Shown here: positions 8,166-17,385 of the stretch, in pieces | How the letters are laid out: every line of letters begins with the position of its first letter | Position numbering within the stretch: the stretch's first letter is position 1 | Assembly (NCBI GenBank): GCA_964619265.1 | Contig: CAZUCE010000005.1 | Location: forward strand, 1 to 64,000 | Direction: 5' to 3' | Length of the DNA: 64,000 nt | Source of the DNA: CAZUCE01 sp964619265 | Lineage (GTDB): Bacteria > Planctomycetota > UBA1135 > GCA-002686595 | Notes under the pieces: generated by a model | Database searches by the model: none | The model's input: only the letters and a program-made list of their open reading frames with translations | What the model was told of the DNA's origin: nothing | Position numbers and translations under genes: made by a program

Positions 8166-8229
8166 CTGGATTAGCGGGCGGCCGGCCGGCGTTAGCTGGC
8201 CCAAATCCCGGGGGCCTTCCTCCGCAAAG

Positions 8230-8275
8230 CCAAGCAGCCCCGGCCTGAGCGTGCGCTCGGGCCGGGGCTGCTTGG
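8230..8275. terminator. Strong hairpin, possibly bidirectional terminator
   Basis: A perfect 16-bp inverted repeat (CCAAGCAGCCCCGGCC and its complement) encloses a 14-base segment that can itself pair as GAGCG/CGCTC. It lies 17 bases beyond the radical SAM stop codon on the minus strand, the expected place for a transcript end. No long U-run follows on either strand, so an intrinsic terminator or an RNA-stabilising 3' hairpin are both possible. Confidence 0.65.
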
Positions 8276-8291
8276 AAGGACCCGTTTCGAT

Positions 8292-9701
8292 CTAGCTGGC
8301 GTGCAGGTGATCGATCTTGTTCGACGGCGGCGGAACCAGGCCGACCGCGCGCCCAACACGCTTCCTCGCGAACTTCGGGTTCTCAAGGTAGTACATCGTG
8401 CGCTCCATGAAGCGCTTCGCTCGCTGGGGGTAGGCGTAGTACCACTTCTCATAGGTACGCACCATATTCTTGCGGATCTCCTCGAGCTCGATCTGCGTGA
8501 AGTGCTCGTGCACGTAGGCGGAGCGGTTCGACGAAACGTAGTTATCGCGCAGGTCGGTCAGGTCGATGTTGGCTTGGAAGTTGTCCCAAGACTCGGTTCC
8601 GATCAGTGGATTGAAAACCGACACGCGCACCAGGTCGGGCGAAGCCAGCCTCAGGACGCGTTCGGTTTCCTCGATGTCCTGTGGAGTTTCCCCGGGGCTT
8701 CCAACGATCAAGTAGACCTTGGCCCAAATTCCCGCGCGGCGGGTCATCTTGGCCGCTTCGACGATGCTCTCGGGCGTGAGGTCCTTCTTCAGCACGTCCA
8801 GCATGCGCTGGCTGCCCGACTCCCAGCCGTAGTAGATCCGGCGACAACCGGCGCGGTGCATGTGCTTGAGCAGCGGGTAATCCACGCAATCCGCGCGGGT
8901 GTTCGCGATCCACTCGAATTTCAGGCCGCGCCGCAAGATCTCGTCACACATCTCGTGGATGCGCTTCTTCCGTAGCGTCAGGATCTCGTCAACGAAGAGG
9001 ATCACGCCCGGGTTGTAGTTCTTGATGATCATCTCGAGCTCGTCGACGATCATCTCGGTCGAACGAACCCGGAATCCACGTCCGGTCAGCTCCTTCTGGC
9101 AGAAGATGCATTTAAACGGGCAGCCGCGCGTGGTGAAGATGTAAGCCAGCTTCTCCGGGTTGTGGCTGAAGTAGCTATCCATCGGAAGCAGGTGACGAGC
9201 CGGGAGGGGCAGGTCGTCCAGCTTCTTGATCAGCGGCGGTGCGGGGTTGTCCACGAACATCTCGCCCTCGCGGAGCCCGGACAAGCCCGGCACTTCTTTC
9301 AGTTCGTTGTCGTCGCCGCCCTCGAGCGCACGAACAAACTGCGGCAAGGTCTCTTCACACTCGCCTTTGAGCACGTAGTCGAAGTGTCCGGAATCCAAGA
9401 AGATCCCCTGATCGACCGATGCGTGCGGGCCACCCATCACGGTGGTCTTGCCCTGTTCCTTGGCGTACTTCGCCCAGGCGATCGCGCGCCGGATATTCGG
9501 TGTTAGCGCGGAGAAGCCGATGACATCGTTCTTCTCGATCGCGGCCTTCATCTCCGTATCCGTGAGGATGCGTTCGTCGGCGAGCTCAATCGGCAGCTTC
9601 GCCTGTTCCATGGCGCCGCCCAAGTAGGCGATGCCGAGGATCATGGCCAAGGGATCCTCTTGGACATGGGGCTTGACGTAGGTCAGAAGCGTCTTGCGCA
9701 T
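8292..9701 (-). CDS. B12-binding-domain radical SAM protein
   Basis: A 470-residue protein. Residues 1 to about 150 have a cobalamin-binding-like Rossmann layout (MILGIAYLGGAMEQA, IGFSALTPNIRRAI, TTVMGGPHAS). The radical SAM core carries the cluster-binding CxxxCxxC in TTRGCPFKCIFCQK and the SAM motifs VILFVDEILTL and YYGWESGSQRML. A C-terminal helical region follows. The ATG at 9701 is preferred to upstream codons because the B12 domain begins directly there. Relatives catalyse methylation or ring rearrangement and often sit in polysaccharide or lipid loci; the substrate here is unknown. It lies downstream of the glycosyltransferase operon after a 266-base gap. Confidence 0.88.
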   Translation of the reverse strand: MRKTLLTYVKPHVQEDPLAMILGIAYLGGAMEQAKLPIELADERILTDTEMKAAIEKNDVIGFSALTPNIRRAIAWAKYAKEQGKTTVMGGPHASVDQGIFLDSGHFDYVLKGECEETLPQFVRALEGGDDNELKEVPGLSGLREGEMFVDNPAPPLIKKLDDLPLPARHLLPMDSYFSHNPEKLAYIFTTRGCPFKCIFCQKELTGRGFRVRSTEMIVDELEMIIKNYNPGVILFVDEILTLRKKRIHEMCDEILRRGLKFEWIANTRADCVDYPLLKHMHRAGCRRIYYGWESGSQRMLDVLKKDLTPESIVEAAKMTRRAGIWAKVYLIVGSPGETPQDIEETERVLRLASPDLVRVSVFNPLIGTESWDNFQANIDLTDLRDNYVSSNRSAYVHEHFTQIELEEIRKNMVRTYEKWYYAYPQRAKRFMERTMYYLENPKFARKRVGRAVGLVPPPSNKIDHLHAS

Positions 9702-9967
9702 GGAGATTGGGAGGGTCGGAGCTGGCTGAAGGGCAGGCCTGATTGAGAGTCTAATCGGCCTCGAGAGGGTCGGCAGGCCAGCAGGAGTACTCAAAACCTA
9801 CCCCGAGCGTAAGAGTTCCGCAACGCGTCAGACCCTGCCTCGCAGGCCCCTTCTCCGCTCCCGGAGAGCCCTCCCGGGGGTCTTCAGCCGGAGGCTGTCC
9901 GAAACCGCACAGGAACCTTGCCCGAAGGCTCCGGGGCTGTGCTGGACCGGGGGGGCCCAAGGCTCGT

Positions 9968-11245
9968 CTAGGAGGCGTTTTGGGGGGCCCTTGAAGCTGC
10001 GGCGATGGCCTCGCGGTAGACCTCGTCGAATTCGGCTGCCAGCCGCTCGATCCGAAACAGTTTCTGCATCCGCGCCCGCCCGGCCTCGCCCATGGACCGC
10101 GCCCGATCCCCGTCCGCAAGCAGCTCTCCGACCCGATTCGCGAAGGCCTCGATCTGGAAGGGATTCTCGATGAAGCCTGTCACCCCATGCTCGACGACCT
10201 CGCGGCTACCGCCGAAGGTGGTCGCGACCACCGGCTTGCCGTGTTCCATCGCCTCGAGGTTGACCAGGCCAAAGGTGTCGAAGCAAATCGACGGGGTTAC
10301 AAAGACGTCCAAACTGGCGTAGGCAGCTTGGAGTTCGTCGCCGTCCAACCAGCCGGTGGGAACCACGCGGTCCGCCACGCCCAGCTCGCTAGCTGCGGCC
10401 GCGAATTCCCGGTCGTACACATCGCGTTTCCCCATGACGAGCAGCTGCAACCGCGGGAAGCGATCCTTCAGGTGCTGCATCATCCGCAAGAGTTGAAACA
10501 CCCCCTTTTGTTCATGCAGTCGTCCACCGATTGCGATCAGTTGGGCCTCTTCGAGCCCGCGCGCCTTTCGAAAGCCCTCCACATCGACCTTCGCCGGCAG
10601 GCTGGGCTGTGGCTCGATGGCATTCCATACACGACGGTCCACATGGACACGGTTGGCTCGCAGAACCTCCGCTAAGGCGTCCGAGACGGCTGTAAACCTG
10701 TGTACGTCGCGCCCAAGCACCTTGCGTATGGCGGCATTGCGGCCAGGGCGGAAGCGCAAGCGCTGACAAGGAAGGCACTTCGAGGTTCGTGCAACCACGT
10801 CGTTCTCTTCCCCCCCCTTGGCTTCACCACCGTGAAAGCAAGTCAGCTTCTGGTAGCAGAACGTCATCACGTCATGCGCGGTAAACACGACTCCGGCACC
10901 GGCTTTTCGCGCGGCCGTCAAAGTGGCGTAGCCCAGGTGACTGTGAATCAGGTGACTGTGCACCACGTCGGGTCGGAAGTCCGCCAGGAGCTTGGCGACC
11001 GGCTCCCGCACCCGCCCGTTGTCGAGGCTGACCCAGGAACGGAAACGCACCGGGTAATCGGAGAGAACCCGCACGACACGCATCCCGAGGATTTGCGTTT
11101 CGCCGACTTGCGCAGGATCCTGCACGGCGGTCAGCAGTGCGGTTTCGTGTCCGCCGGCCCGCAGAACGCGCGCGTGCTGGTACATCTGCCGTACGGAAGA
11201 GCCGATCCGGGGATCGGCTAAATCGTTCAAGAACAGAACCTTCAA
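9968..11245 (-). CDS. Glycosyltransferase family 4 (with Cys cluster)
   Basis: A 425-residue GT-B enzyme. The N-terminal Rossmann half (DPRIGSSVRQMYQHARVLRA, VVHSHLIHSHLGY, VFTAHDVMTFCY) carries a Cys cluster (FCYQKLTC, then CLPC), a probable structural metal site seen in some polysaccharide GT4s. The C-terminal half has IAIGGRLHEQKG, VTPSICFDTFGLVNLEAMEH and GKPVVATTFGG, with the retaining GT4 E-x7-E region that binds the nucleotide sugar. It is the last gene of the long operon and starts within the flippase stop (4-base overlap at 11242-11245). It is presumed to add one sugar of a surface glycan. Confidence 0.9.
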   Translation of the reverse strand: MKVLFLNDLADPRIGSSVRQMYQHARVLRAGGHETALLTAVQDPAQVGETQILGMRVVRVLSDYPVRFRSWVSLDNGRVREPVAKLLADFRPDVVHSHLIHSHLGYATLTAARKAGAGVVFTAHDVMTFCYQKLTCFHGGEAKGGEENDVVARTSKCLPCQRLRFRPGRNAAIRKVLGRDVHRFTAVSDALAEVLRANRVHVDRRVWNAIEPQPSLPAKVDVEGFRKARGLEEAQLIAIGGRLHEQKGVFQLLRMMQHLKDRFPRLQLLVMGKRDVYDREFAAAASELGVADRVVPTGWLDGDELQAAYASLDVFVTPSICFDTFGLVNLEAMEHGKPVVATTFGGSREVVEHGVTGFIENPFQIEAFANRVGELLADGDRARSMGEAGRARMQKLFRIERLAAEFDEVYREAIAAASRAPQNAS

Positions 11246-12702
11246 GCTTTCCCCAGGGGCTGGTCCATTTTCTCAAGGTCGCCGGGCGATTCAGGATCGT
11301 TGGGAACCTCGCCACTCGAGCCGGAATCCACTTGGGAGGCATCCCGGAACAGGCTGCGGTGCTCGCCGCGGCGGAAAAACAGCAGGATGTAGGCGAAGTG
11401 CACGAACACGGCGCTGAAGTTGGCGTTGATCCCCCATGCCGCTCCAGTCTTGGGTAACGCAAGCGTGAGGAAGAGCATCAACGGAACGGCCACCATCATG
11501 GAGAGGGTGGAGATGACCAGCGCCGCCTTCAGCCGATTGGCCACGATGTAGAAGGTCTCCAGCACTCCTGAGAAGCCCTTGATGACATAGCCGAGCGTCA
11601 AAATCAGAGCTAAAAGCCCGACCGGCTCCACGTAATCCGCGGGGTAGACGATCCACACGGCGATCGGCAACAGGAGGAGAACCGGGATCAACCCGGCCAG
11701 GGTGATAACCCCTCCGAACAAGGAGATCCGGAACACTCCCCTTCGGAACGCATCCGGGTCCTTTCGCCCGGCTACGCCGGACAACGTCGGCAAAGCCGTG
11801 CGCGCGACTCCGGAGAGCAGCACCGAGGGCAGCAGCATGATCTTCTGGGCCACGATGAAGTACGCGACCCAGCTCTCAGGGTCCTCGACGGCTTGGGTTT
11901 GGACACCGGCGAAGTAGAGGAACAGCGGCGGAAGGACGTCGCAGGAAAGTGCGTCGATGCTGCGCAGGAAACCCAAGCGCAAGCCAAGAGGCATCCCAAC
12001 TCGCAGGGGAACCTCCCGTACCCTCCGGACGATCGCTCCCAGGGTCGGAAGGGGAACCGTTTGGTCGTCTTTGGCCGTCGAGCGATACAGCCAAAGGCCC
12101 CAGACGGAGCCAACAAGGCACGACCCCAGCGTCGCCAGGACCGCCGCCTTGGGGGTTCCAAACACGAGCGCAGCGAAGGCGATCAACGCGAGGCGGCCCA
12201 ATTCGGTCCCCACGTCGAGCCGCGCTAGATACTTCATCTTGCGCGTGCCCTGAAACGTGATCTGCGCCAGTACGCGCCCCAGCTCGAGAACCGGACTCAA
12301 GCACAGCCACCAGGCCCAAGTGGCAAGTTCAGGATTCCCGCCGTCTCCAAACAGGTGGACCGCCGGCGGCAGGATCCAGTAGCCGGCCGCGAACAACAGG
12401 ATGCCGATCAAGGCGTAGGCCTTCACCGTGAAGGCCTGCCAGGCTGCGACTTTTTCCTTCTGGTTGCGGGTGACCGCTGCTCCGATCTGGCTTACAGCGG
12501 CGGAGGCGACCCCTACGTTCAGCAGCATGAAGTAGAGGCCGTAGATCTTCAGCGCCAGGAAGTACAAGCCCTGGCCTTCCGAAGTGAGTTGGTGCGCCAG
12601 CAGGACCGAAGTCAGCAGTTGGCTGCCCGCAACCACTCCGCCTGAGCCTTGAAGGATCGCCGAATCGCGAAGGAACCGGCTCTTGCGCGCCTTTTCGAGC
12701 AT
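11242..12702 (-). CDS. Oligosaccharide flippase family protein (Wzx-like)
   Basis: A 486-residue polytopic membrane protein with about 12-14 hydrophobic segments and the MATE/Wzx layout. It begins with a cytoplasmic start (KARKSRFLRDSAILQGSGGV) followed by helix 1 (QLLTSVLLAHQLTSEGQGLY), and ends in a hydrophilic tail. Wzx proteins move undecaprenyl-linked oligosaccharide units to the outer face of the inner membrane. Its place in a run of glycosyltransferases, 3 bases after a GT4 stop and overlapping the next GT4, supports a polysaccharide flippase rather than a drug exporter. Confidence 0.88.
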   Translation of the reverse strand: MLEKARKSRFLRDSAILQGSGGVVAGSQLLTSVLLAHQLTSEGQGLYFLALKIYGLYFMLLNVGVASAAVSQIGAAVTRNQKEKVAAWQAFTVKAYALIGILLFAAGYWILPPAVHLFGDGGNPELATWAWWLCLSPVLELGRVLAQITFQGTRKMKYLARLDVGTELGRLALIAFAALVFGTPKAAVLATLGSCLVGSVWGLWLYRSTAKDDQTVPLPTLGAIVRRVREVPLRVGMPLGLRLGFLRSIDALSCDVLPPLFLYFAGVQTQAVEDPESWVAYFIVAQKIMLLPSVLLSGVARTALPTLSGVAGRKDPDAFRRGVFRISLFGGVITLAGLIPVLLLLPIAVWIVYPADYVEPVGLLALILTLGYVIKGFSGVLETFYIVANRLKAALVISTLSMMVAVPLMLFLTLALPKTGAAWGINANFSAVFVHFAYILLFFRRGEHRSLFRDASQVDSGSSGEVPNDPESPGDLEKMDQPLGKA

Positions 12703-12705
12703 GGA

Positions 12706-13890
12706 TCAGCTCGCCTCCGGGAGCGGTTTGCGATCCAAAATGTCTCGATACAACTGGTGAACGGCCTCGGCGTTTTGGGCCCAAGTGTTCGCGCGGGCGT
12801 GGGCGCGGCCGTGTTCTCCAAGCTCTCGCGCAAAGGGCTCGGATCGCAGGATGCTGTCCAGGGCCCCCGCCACCGCGGCCGCTTTGGGGGCAACCAGAAA
12901 CCCGGTCAGGCCATCTCGGATCGCATCCTCGGCGCCGCAGCCCAGGGTTCCGATCACCGGCTTCCCACAGGCCGAAGCCTCCAGGTACACAATGCCGAAG
13001 CCCTCGAAACCGCCGTCGGCTGCCGTCACCGGTGTGTGTAGGAAGAGTTCACAGCGCTGCAGGAGATCGACTTTCTCTTCCTCGGTGATGTTGCCGAGGA
13101 AGTGCACACGCTCCTCGAGGCCGGCCTCGTGCACGAGCCGATGCAAGCTCCGTTCGTAGTCATCCTCCGAGCGTCGGCCGACCAGGAAGTGATGCAGGTC
13201 CGGAAAACTCTGGGCGGCGTGGATCCAACCTGCGAGGGCCAGGTGGTGCCCCTTGCGTTCCTTGGTCTCCCCGATTCCGAGGGTGAAGCGCTTGCCGTGC
13301 CAAGGGCGGCTGCCCAATTCTGGACGCTGTTCTAAGGGCGCGAGATCGACGCAGTTGGGAATGGTGGCCAGCCGGCGGGGCAGCTGGCTCGCCCCCATCA
13401 CTTCTTCCAGGCGGCGAGCGGTATAGGCCGAGACCGAGATCATGCCCGCGAAATCCCGGTAGGTCCTATGGGCGCGCTCCGCGTGGCGTTCGTCCAGCAG
13501 CGGCTGGACCGTGTAGGTGCCGTGGGCGGTCGCCACGCAGGGCTTGCCGGCGAGCTGCGCACCTTTCAGGGCGACCAAGTTGTGGGGGTAGTCCTTGATC
13601 GCATGAACCAGGTCGAATTTTCGGGCAACCTTCGCCACGGCCAGGGTAGACGCCACCAGGCTCGGCCAAAAGCGCGAGGGCTTCATGTAGAAGAAGTAAT
13701 CCGGCGGCAACGCAACCTTCGCGTCCCAGCGACCGGGGACCGCGCTCGAGGTCGGCCTGTGTTTGCGGGAGAGCAAGACCTTGGCCTCAAACCCAGGAAC
13801 TTCCTTCTCGAGCGCGCCAATCAGCCCCATGGCGTAGCGGCCGACTCCGTCGAGTTCGGAAAGCGAATCGGTCAGATACAGAACTCTCAT
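12706..13890 (-). CDS. Glycosyltransferase family 4
   Basis: A 394-residue GT-B protein. The start at 13890 (RVLYLTDSLSELDGVGRYAM) forms an ATGA overlap with the upstream GT4 stop, so it is preferred to an upstream codon. Key segments are GKPCVATAHGTYTVQPLL, ISVSAYTARRLEEVM, TLGIGETKERKGHHLA and FEGFGIVYLEASACGKPVIG, the donor-binding E-x7-E region. It is expected to transfer a hexose or similar sugar in the cytoplasm to a lipid-linked glycan. Specificity cannot be read from sequence. Confidence 0.9.
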   Translation of the reverse strand: MRVLYLTDSLSELDGVGRYAMGLIGALEKEVPGFEAKVLLSRKHRPTSSAVPGRWDAKVALPPDYFFYMKPSRFWPSLVASTLAVAKVARKFDLVHAIKDYPHNLVALKGAQLAGKPCVATAHGTYTVQPLLDERHAERAHRTYRDFAGMISVSAYTARRLEEVMGASQLPRRLATIPNCVDLAPLEQRPELGSRPWHGKRFTLGIGETKERKGHHLALAGWIHAAQSFPDLHHFLVGRRSEDDYERSLHRLVHEAGLEERVHFLGNITEEEKVDLLQRCELFLHTPVTAADGGFEGFGIVYLEASACGKPVIGTLGCGAEDAIRDGLTGFLVAPKAAAVAGALDSILRSEPFARELGEHGRAHARANTWAQNAEAVHQLYRDILDRKPLPEAS

Positions 13891-15095
13891 GCGGCGGCCT
13901 TCCCGGTGCGCTGCTTCATCCATCCGAGGATTCGGTTCGCGCGTCGCTCCCAGGAATGTCGGGGGGCACGAATGCGGAGTCGTTTCGACATTTGATACCG
14001 GCGGTGCGGGTCCTCGATCAGAGCCCGCAGACCTGCGGCGAGAGCTGTGGCATTGTCGGGGGACACGAATTCGGCTTCTTGCTCACTCAGGATGTCGCGC
14101 ATGGCGGGCAGATCGCTGACCACCATCGGAATTCCGGCCGCCATGGCCTCAAAGATTTTGAGTGGCGAGGTGTAGCGGGCACTGATGGCTGGCTCCGAAC
14201 GGTTCGGCACGCAGAAGACGTCGGCGGCGATCAGGTAGGTCGGGATGCGGCCCGGATCCTGGTGTCCGTCGAGCCGGAGATTCGTCAGACCCTCCGCCCG
14301 CCGGGAGAGCCGTTCGATTTCCCCCTCCGAGCCACCTGCCACCAGGAAGTCCGCTTCGGGGAGATAGCCGGCCGCGTCGACGAGGATTTCGACGCCTTTC
14401 CAGGGAAGCAGGCTGCCGGCGTAGACCACCAGAGGCCGGCCCTCGCGAAGGCCAAGCTCCCCGCGAGCTGCAGCTTGGGTGACCCCCTTGGAAAATGGAT
14501 CGAGGTCCGCCGCATCGTGCTCGATCAGGAGCCGCTCCGGGTCCAGCCCAAGCTCGAGCAAGTCCTCGGCCACCCCGCCGGAGATCGCGACAACTCCGCA
14601 AACCCCACGGAGGGCCTCCCGGAGCCAGCGTTTCCGCATCCGCCCGCCCGGTACGCGGTGCAGTTCGAGGAAGGTCCCCTGGTGTCCGGCGCGAACCAAG
14701 TGGCGCGCCGTTTCCAATTCACGGGTCAAGACCCATTCGGTGCCCGCCGATCGCACCGCTCCCGCTGCGTGGCGCGCGAAGGTTAGCTCCTGCAAGCGCG
14801 CCGGCAGGTATTGAAAGCGGGTTGGCGTGCGATCGATGTAGTCGCTGCAGGGGACCGCGATCACTTCGGGTTCAGGGTCGATGGACACGGCGTAGTGTTC
14901 GAACAGGGTCTTCCCGGCCGGAAGCTCCGGGGTTGGGTGCCGCCTTGCGTGCAGCAGGCGAACCTGAGCTCCAGCGGAGGCCAGAGCCCCGGCCATGCGA
15001 ACCACCTGCAGGCTTTGGGCGCGGCGCGATGGCAGCCTGGCATTTGCGATCCAATCGAGCCGTGGGACCGGCTCCACTCCATTCGACGCCATCAC
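13887..15095 (-). CDS. Glycosyltransferase family 4
   Basis: A 402-residue GT-B protein with an N-terminal acceptor domain (RLDWIANARLPSRRAQSLQV, GTFLELHRVPGGRMRKR) and a C-terminal donor domain (LVVYAGSLLPWKGVEILVDA, PLKIFEAMAAGIPMVVSDLP). The start overlaps the sulfatase-like gene stop by 4 bases and the end overlaps the next GT4 start by 4 bases, so translation is probably coupled. Its role in building the surface glycan is inferred from context. Confidence 0.9.
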   Translation of the reverse strand: MMASNGVEPVPRLDWIANARLPSRRAQSLQVVRMAGALASAGAQVRLLHARRHPTPELPAGKTLFEHYAVSIDPEPEVIAVPCSDYIDRTPTRFQYLPARLQELTFARHAAGAVRSAGTEWVLTRELETARHLVRAGHQGTFLELHRVPGGRMRKRWLREALRGVCGVVAISGGVAEDLLELGLDPERLLIEHDAADLDPFSKGVTQAAARGELGLREGRPLVVYAGSLLPWKGVEILVDAAGYLPEADFLVAGGSEGEIERLSRRAEGLTNLRLDGHQDPGRIPTYLIAADVFCVPNRSEPAISARYTSPLKIFEAMAAGIPMVVSDLPAMRDILSEQEAEFVSPDNATALAAGLRALIEDPHRRYQMSKRLRIRAPRHSWERRANRILGWMKQRTGKAAA

Positions 15096-17302
15096 TCGAC
15101 CTCCCGGGGAGGTGCCGGCTCCGCTTCACCGCGCAACTCGGCCAGTCGGTCGCGGAGCTGACCCGAATACGTCGTTCGATCTCCCGCGTCCAAGTAGCCC
15201 AGTGCTTGCAGTATCGCGACCTCGGCTGCTCCTCCGGAGTTCTGAAGGGCTTGAACGACTGCATTCTCAAGATCTCGATCGGACTGGACGACGGATTCGA
15301 CCGAAATGGGTTGGTGTTCATTCCAAGCGAGCCAGGCGGAACGCAGGCGCTCGACCTCCCCCATGACCCTGGATCGAGTTTCCTCCGAGACGTCATCGGG
15401 ACCCCGGATGATCGCCTCAAACAAGTCGCGCCGTTGGAGCGGATCCGTTTCCAGATCGTGGAACCGAACCTGACCGATTTGTTCGTCCAGTACGAGCTGC
15501 CAGCCATCTTCCGCAATGGCGTAGCGCTCCATGACCAACATGTAGCGCCCATCGCAGATCGAAACGAACGTGGCGTCCTCGGCAAAGGTATAGGGCTTGA
15601 GGGCACCTTCGCCCTCCATCAAAGGGCGCAGGGACTGGCCATCGATGGCGTCGCGCGGGCCATGCGACACCGGGATTTGAAGGTCCAGGTAGTCGGCCAG
15701 GGTCGGCAGGAAGTCAACGCTCTCCACGTCTCCGGTCACTCGCACTCCCTTTGGAATCCCCTTTGGCCAGCTCATCACGAGCGGAACGTGGAGATTCGAG
15801 CGATACATGTGGCTGTGTTCCCAGCGACCGCCTTCCCCAAAATCCTCACCATGATCGGAAGTCACTGCAATCAGGGTGTTCTCAAGTAGGCCTAGCCGCC
15901 GGAGGTCGTCCACGATCAACCCCACGTGATGATCGGCCAGCGCGACACCACCCTGGTAGAGGTGCAGCACTTGGAGGATGTCCTGGTCCTCGGGGAGGTA
16001 CTCGCCCCGCTCGATCGCCCGTCGTGCCGCAGCGTCGAACATCGAGATCGGGCCGTCGTAGTCCGGGTGGACGTACTGGGAACGGTACGGCTCCGGTGGG
16101 TTGTAGGGCGTATGCGTGGAGTAAAGGTGAACCAGCGCACAGAATCGCCGATCGCGGTTCTCCGCGATGAAGCCACGGGCCGTATCGATCAGATGGTCCG
16201 GATTGCGCTTCGCCCGCACCTTTTCGAGCAGTCGCGGAAGCGCCAGTTTGGAGCGGAAGATCGACCAGCGACTGTCTAGGTCAACCCGGGGGTGCCCCAT
16301 CATGACTTCCGAGTAGCTATCGAAACCCTCGGCGAGCCCGGACCCATGGGACATCGCTCCGGTTAGAAACGCGCCGGACGCATAGGCATACTCGTCCAGC
16401 TGATCGCCCGTGGAGAGCTCCGCGGATTTGAGCAATTCGGCGAACGTGAGATTGTCCTCCATCCGCACGCCCGGCGCCATTTTCATGAGTCCATGTCGCC
16501 GCGGGTACTTGCCAGTGAACAACGAACCGAAGCTGGTCAAGGTGTACGGCGCCTGGGTCAAGGCCTGCTCGAACAGGACACCACGCTCTGCAATCCCGTC
16601 GATGTGCGGCGTCTTCACGATCGCATTTCCGTAGCAACCGAGCGCGTCGGCGCGCAGGGCGTCGATGACAAAAAGCACCACGTTGGGCAACTCGCGATTG
16701 TTGTTCGTGATCTCGCCCCGGGCTTGAACCTGCGCGGCTTCCGTCTGCCGGTAGGCAAGGCCACCGATCGCTGCGATGCCCCCAAGGAAGGCGAGTCCCG
16801 CGAGCAAGACACGCGGAGCGCGGACCAAACCGAGGGCCAAGCCCATGGATCCCGCCAAGCAAGCCAAGCCGACCCCCGCGGTCGCGACGAGCCTCCGTGC
16901 ATCGGTGGCCGGCAACCCGGGGAAAATCTGCTCGCGCGTACCGTCAAAAACCAGCAGGAACACCAAGGGGAAGAGCGCGCCGAGGGCGGCAAACCCAACC
17001 ATCACCGAACGCGTGGCCTGAACCGGGGCACCCTTGGCGATCAGCATGCCGAGCAGCGCACCGGCGAGGGCGATCGGCAGCATCAACGTGGTAGCTCCCG
17101 CCGCGCCGAACAGAAGGTCTACGGCACCCTCTGGGTGGGATGGCCCGCGCCAATCGGGACGGATCTGGGAGAATCGCCAAAACGCATGGATCGCGTCGGC
17201 GAGGCCCGCCAGAAAGGCCGCTGCGGTGCCCGACAAAACGACGGCCAAGAGGGCGCTTCGGCGAGTCCCCTTCGCAGGGCCGGCATCGGGCATCGCAGTC
17301 AT
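15092..17302 (-). CDS. Membrane sulfatase-like enzyme with Thr at the nucleophile position
   Basis: A 736-residue protein. Residues about 15-185 contain several membrane helices. Residues about 205-640 are an alkaline-phosphatase-superfamily sulfatase domain: metal-binding VLFVIDALRADALGCYG (Asp214) and VTSDHGEDFGEGG. The usual C/S-x-P-S-R site is APYTLTSFGSLFTGKYP, so Thr254 replaces Cys and Phe258 replaces Arg. Thr nucleophiles occur in phosphoglycerol and phosphoethanolamine transferases such as LtaS and EptA, which also carry N-terminal membrane helices, so a phospho-group transferase on the glycan is more likely than a sulfatase. It overlaps the downstream GT4 by 4 bases; an alternative start lies 3 codons in. 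Confidence 0.8.
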   Translation of the reverse strand: MTAMPDAGPAKGTRRSALLAVVLSGTAAAFLAGLADAIHAFWRFSQIRPDWRGPSHPEGAVDLLFGAAGATTLMLPIALAGALLGMLIAKGAPVQATRSVMVGFAALGALFPLVFLLVFDGTREQIFPGLPATDARRLVATAGVGLACLAGSMGLALGLVRAPRVLLAGLAFLGGIAAIGGLAYRQTEAAQVQARGEITNNNRELPNVVLFVIDALRADALGCYGNAIVKTPHIDGIAERGVLFEQALTQAPYTLTSFGSLFTGKYPRRHGLMKMAPGVRMEDNLTFAELLKSAELSTGDQLDEYAYASGAFLTGAMSHGSGLAEGFDSYSEVMMGHPRVDLDSRWSIFRSKLALPRLLEKVRAKRNPDHLIDTARGFIAENRDRRFCALVHLYSTHTPYNPPEPYRSQYVHPDYDGPISMFDAAARRAIERGEYLPEDQDILQVLHLYQGGVALADHHVGLIVDDLRRLGLLENTLIAVTSDHGEDFGEGGRWEHSHMYRSNLHVPLVMSWPKGIPKGVRVTGDVESVDFLPTLADYLDLQIPVSHGPRDAIDGQSLRPLMEGEGALKPYTFAEDATFVSICDGRYMLVMERYAIAEDGWQLVLDEQIGQVRFHDLETDPLQRRDLFEAIIRGPDDVSEETRSRVMGEVERLRSAWLAWNEHQPISVESVVQSDRDLENAVVQALQNSGGAAEVAILQALGYLDAGDRTTYSGQLRDRLAELRGEAEPAPPREVE

Positions 17303-17385
17303 AGGTCGTGGCGGAGGGGCTGGTGGAAGCGGGGCTGTGGCCTTCGCGGCGCCACAGAGGCCGAAGGATAGCTCCCCTTTGGGGC

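Noticed and set aside
7860..8200. Cobalamin riboswitch
   Set aside because: Pieces resemble B12-box and CACTGGGAA segments, but the blocks are in the wrong order on either strand and no full consensus can be assembled.
7865..8248. 127-residue plus-strand gene in the spacer
   Set aside because: Gly/Pro/Arg-rich with no motif or hydrophobic pattern; the region is better explained as structured RNA or leader.
14495..15889. 464-residue plus-strand frame antisense to the GT4 and sulfatase-like genes
   Set aside because: High-GC codon bias opens the antisense frame; its composition is Arg/Pro/Ser-rich without motifs, while the minus-strand genes have clear family signatures.
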